The position numbers and the translations under genes are program-made. This document shows positions 6,746-7,877 of a stretch of DNA of 7,877 nucleotides, one piece after another. This stretch comes from Chloroflexota bacterium (GTDB lineage Bacteria > Chloroflexota > Dehalococcoidia > UBA2979): assembly GCA_027592975.1 (NCBI GenBank), contig JAQCJS010000040.1, forward strand, positions 1 through 7,877, in the 5' to 3' direction. Every line of letters starts with the position of its first letter. Position 1 is the stretch's first letter. Below the pieces are notes generated by a model that did no database searches, was not told the DNA's origin, and was given only the letters and a program-made list of their open reading frames with translations.

Positions 6746-7877
6746 CTACTTCTTGCCGAAGACCGACTCCTCCAGGAACTCGGCGATGTCGAAGGGGCGC
6801 ATCCGCCCCTCCTCCTCCGGGTGCACGGCCGGAACCCCGTCCTCGAACATCTGAATGCAGAACGGGCAGTTGGAGATGACCTGGGAGGCGCCGGTGCGGA
6901 CAGCCTCCTCTGAGCGGACGTGGTTCACGCGCCGCTCGCCGATCTCCTCCTGCCACATGTTGCCGCCCCCAGCGCCGCAGCACAGCCCCTTGCTGAAGTT
7001 GCGCTGCATCTCCACGAGGCTGGCTCCCGGCACCATTTCGATGATCTGGCGGGGGGCGTCGTACTGGCCGTTCAGGCGGCCCAGGTAGCAGGAGTCGTGG
7101 TAGGTCACGCTGGCGTTGACCGGGTGGGTCGCCTTCAGCTTGCCGGACTTGAGCGCCCCGCTCAGGAACTCCGTGTGGTGCAGTACCTCAAAGTGGCCGT
7201 CGAACTGGGGGTACTCGTTCTTGAAGGTGTTGAAGCAGTGCGGGCAGTTGGTGATGACCCGCTGCACGTTCTTCGCCTTGAACGTCTCGATCAGCTGACC
7301 GGCGAGGATCTGGAACAGGTACTCGTTGCCCAGGCGGCGCGCCGGGTCGCCGTTGCAGGTCTCCTCCTGCCCGAGAACCCCGAACGAGGCGCCGGACTCA
7401 CCCAGGAGGCGGAAGACGGCCTTCGTGATCGGCAGGTTGCGCTCCACCAGCGAGCCGGAGCAGCCGACCCAGTAGAGGTACTCCTGGTTGCCGTCGAAGA
7501 TCGGCACGTCGCCCAGGCCCTCCATCCAGGTGGTGCGCTCCAGCGCGGTGCCGCGCCACGGGTGACCGCGCATCTCCAGGTTCTCAAGGGCTCCCTGCGC
7601 AGTGGCCGGGATCCGCGCCTCCATCATGACCAGGTACCGGCGCATGTCCACGATCGTGGGGACATGCTCGATCATCACGGGGCACTCCTGGACGCAGGCG
7701 CCACAGGTGCGGCAGGCCCAGAGCGTCTCGTCCTTGATGACGTCGCCGACCATCATCACGGGCGAGACCTCGCGTCCCGCGTCGCCGGTCTCGTGGCGGT
7801 GGGCCTGGATCGCCGGCCCCACGCCCGCGAGGTGCGCCTTCAGGTCCTGGATCAGGTGCATCGGGGAGAGCGGCTGG
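6746..7877 (-). CDS. EtfD/HdrD-like (Fe-S)-binding oxidoreductase, C-terminal part (5' end outside window)
   Basis: The frame is open to the window edge: upstream of the Met codon at 7861 the codons read Gln-Pro-Leu-Ser-Pro. The segment PLSPMHLIQDLKAHL resembles the stretch following the first ferredoxin cluster in EtfD-type proteins, so that Met is internal. Numbering from it, a 4Fe-4S motif is C50-C53-C56-C60P. Two CCG-type domains follow: C134, C169 (CNGDPARR), C206 and C209; then C258, C294-C295-G, C332 and C335. CCG domains bind noncubane or ordinary Fe-S clusters in heterodisulfide reductase HdrB/HdrD, GlpC and relatives. Full-length EtfD proteins usually also have an N-terminal membrane domain, expected outside the window. 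Lying directly before etfBA, it probably passes electrons from ETF to the quinone pool. An HdrD- or GlpC-like role with another partner is the alternative. Confidence 0.92.
   Translation of the reverse strand, partial: QPLSPMHLIQDLKAHLAGVGPAIQAHRHETGDAGREVSPVMMVGDVIKDETLWACRTCGACVQECPVMIEHVPTIVDMRRYLVMMEARIPATAQGALENLEMRGHPWRGTALERTTWMEGLGDVPIFDGNQEYLYWVGCSGSLVERNLPITKAVFRLLGESGASFGVLGQEETCNGDPARRLGNEYLFQILAGQLIETFKAKNVQRVITNCPHCFNTFKNEYPQFDGHFEVLHHTEFLSGALKSGKLKATHPVNASVTYHDSCYLGRLNGQYDAPRQIIEMVPGASLVEMQRNFSKGLCCGAGGGNMWQEEIGERRVNHVRSEEAVRTGASQVISNCPFCIQMFEDGVPAVHPEEEGRMRPFDIAEFLEESVFGKK

Noticed and set aside
7344..7367. First CCG domain of the Fe-S protein has CNGD rather than CCG
   Set aside because: A C-x-GDPARR form at this position is usual in EtfD/HdrD-type proteins, so it is not an anomaly of this gene.

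Overview
The window is GC-rich bacterial DNA in which every gene I can support lies on the minus strand, so transcription runs from high to low coordinates. In transcription order the genes are: the C-terminal part of an EtfD/HdrD-like iron-sulfur oxidoreductase (cut by the right edge); etfB and etfA for the two electron transfer flavoprotein subunits; coaE (dephospho-CoA kinase) with an unusual lysine/alanine/proline-rich tail; a CbbQ/NorQ-type AAA+ ATPase; and a very long NorD/CbbO-like protein that runs off the left edge before its von Willebrand A (VWA) domain is complete. Genes fill nearly everything. The longest gaps are about 171 bases (4638-4808) and 148 bases (6598-6745), and no stretch of 300 bases lacks a gene. 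I see no tRNA, rRNA, CRISPR array, insertion sequence or phage gene.

The right half (about 4809-7877) is an electron-transfer block. EtfB and EtfA form the soluble FAD-containing heterodimer that takes electrons from acyl-CoA and related dehydrogenases. The upstream Fe-S protein has one visible 4Fe-4S motif and two CCG-type cysteine domains, as in proteins proposed to pass ETF electrons to (mena)quinone. A GC-rich hairpin followed by TACTTTTC closes this block, and an AT-rich patch just beyond it carries a plausible promoter for coaE.

The left half (about 1-4637) holds coaE and then an AAA+ ATPase/VWA pair. Such pairs act as metal-insertion or remodelling machines for client enzymes (Rubisco for CbbQ/CbbO, nitric oxide reductase for NorQ/NorD). 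No client enzyme is visible here. The VWA partner starts with about eight degenerate 37-residue helical repeats.

The organism cannot be fixed from this window. High GC, clear Shine-Dalgarno sites and an etfBA plus EtfD-like cluster would fit a Chloroflexota lineage or another GC-rich aerobe or facultative aerobe; this is a low-confidence inference. All five visible stop codons are TAG, which is unusual for GC-rich DNA. The points most worth following are the histone-H1-like tail on CoaE, the repeat-bearing VWA protein without an obvious client, and the TAG-only stops.
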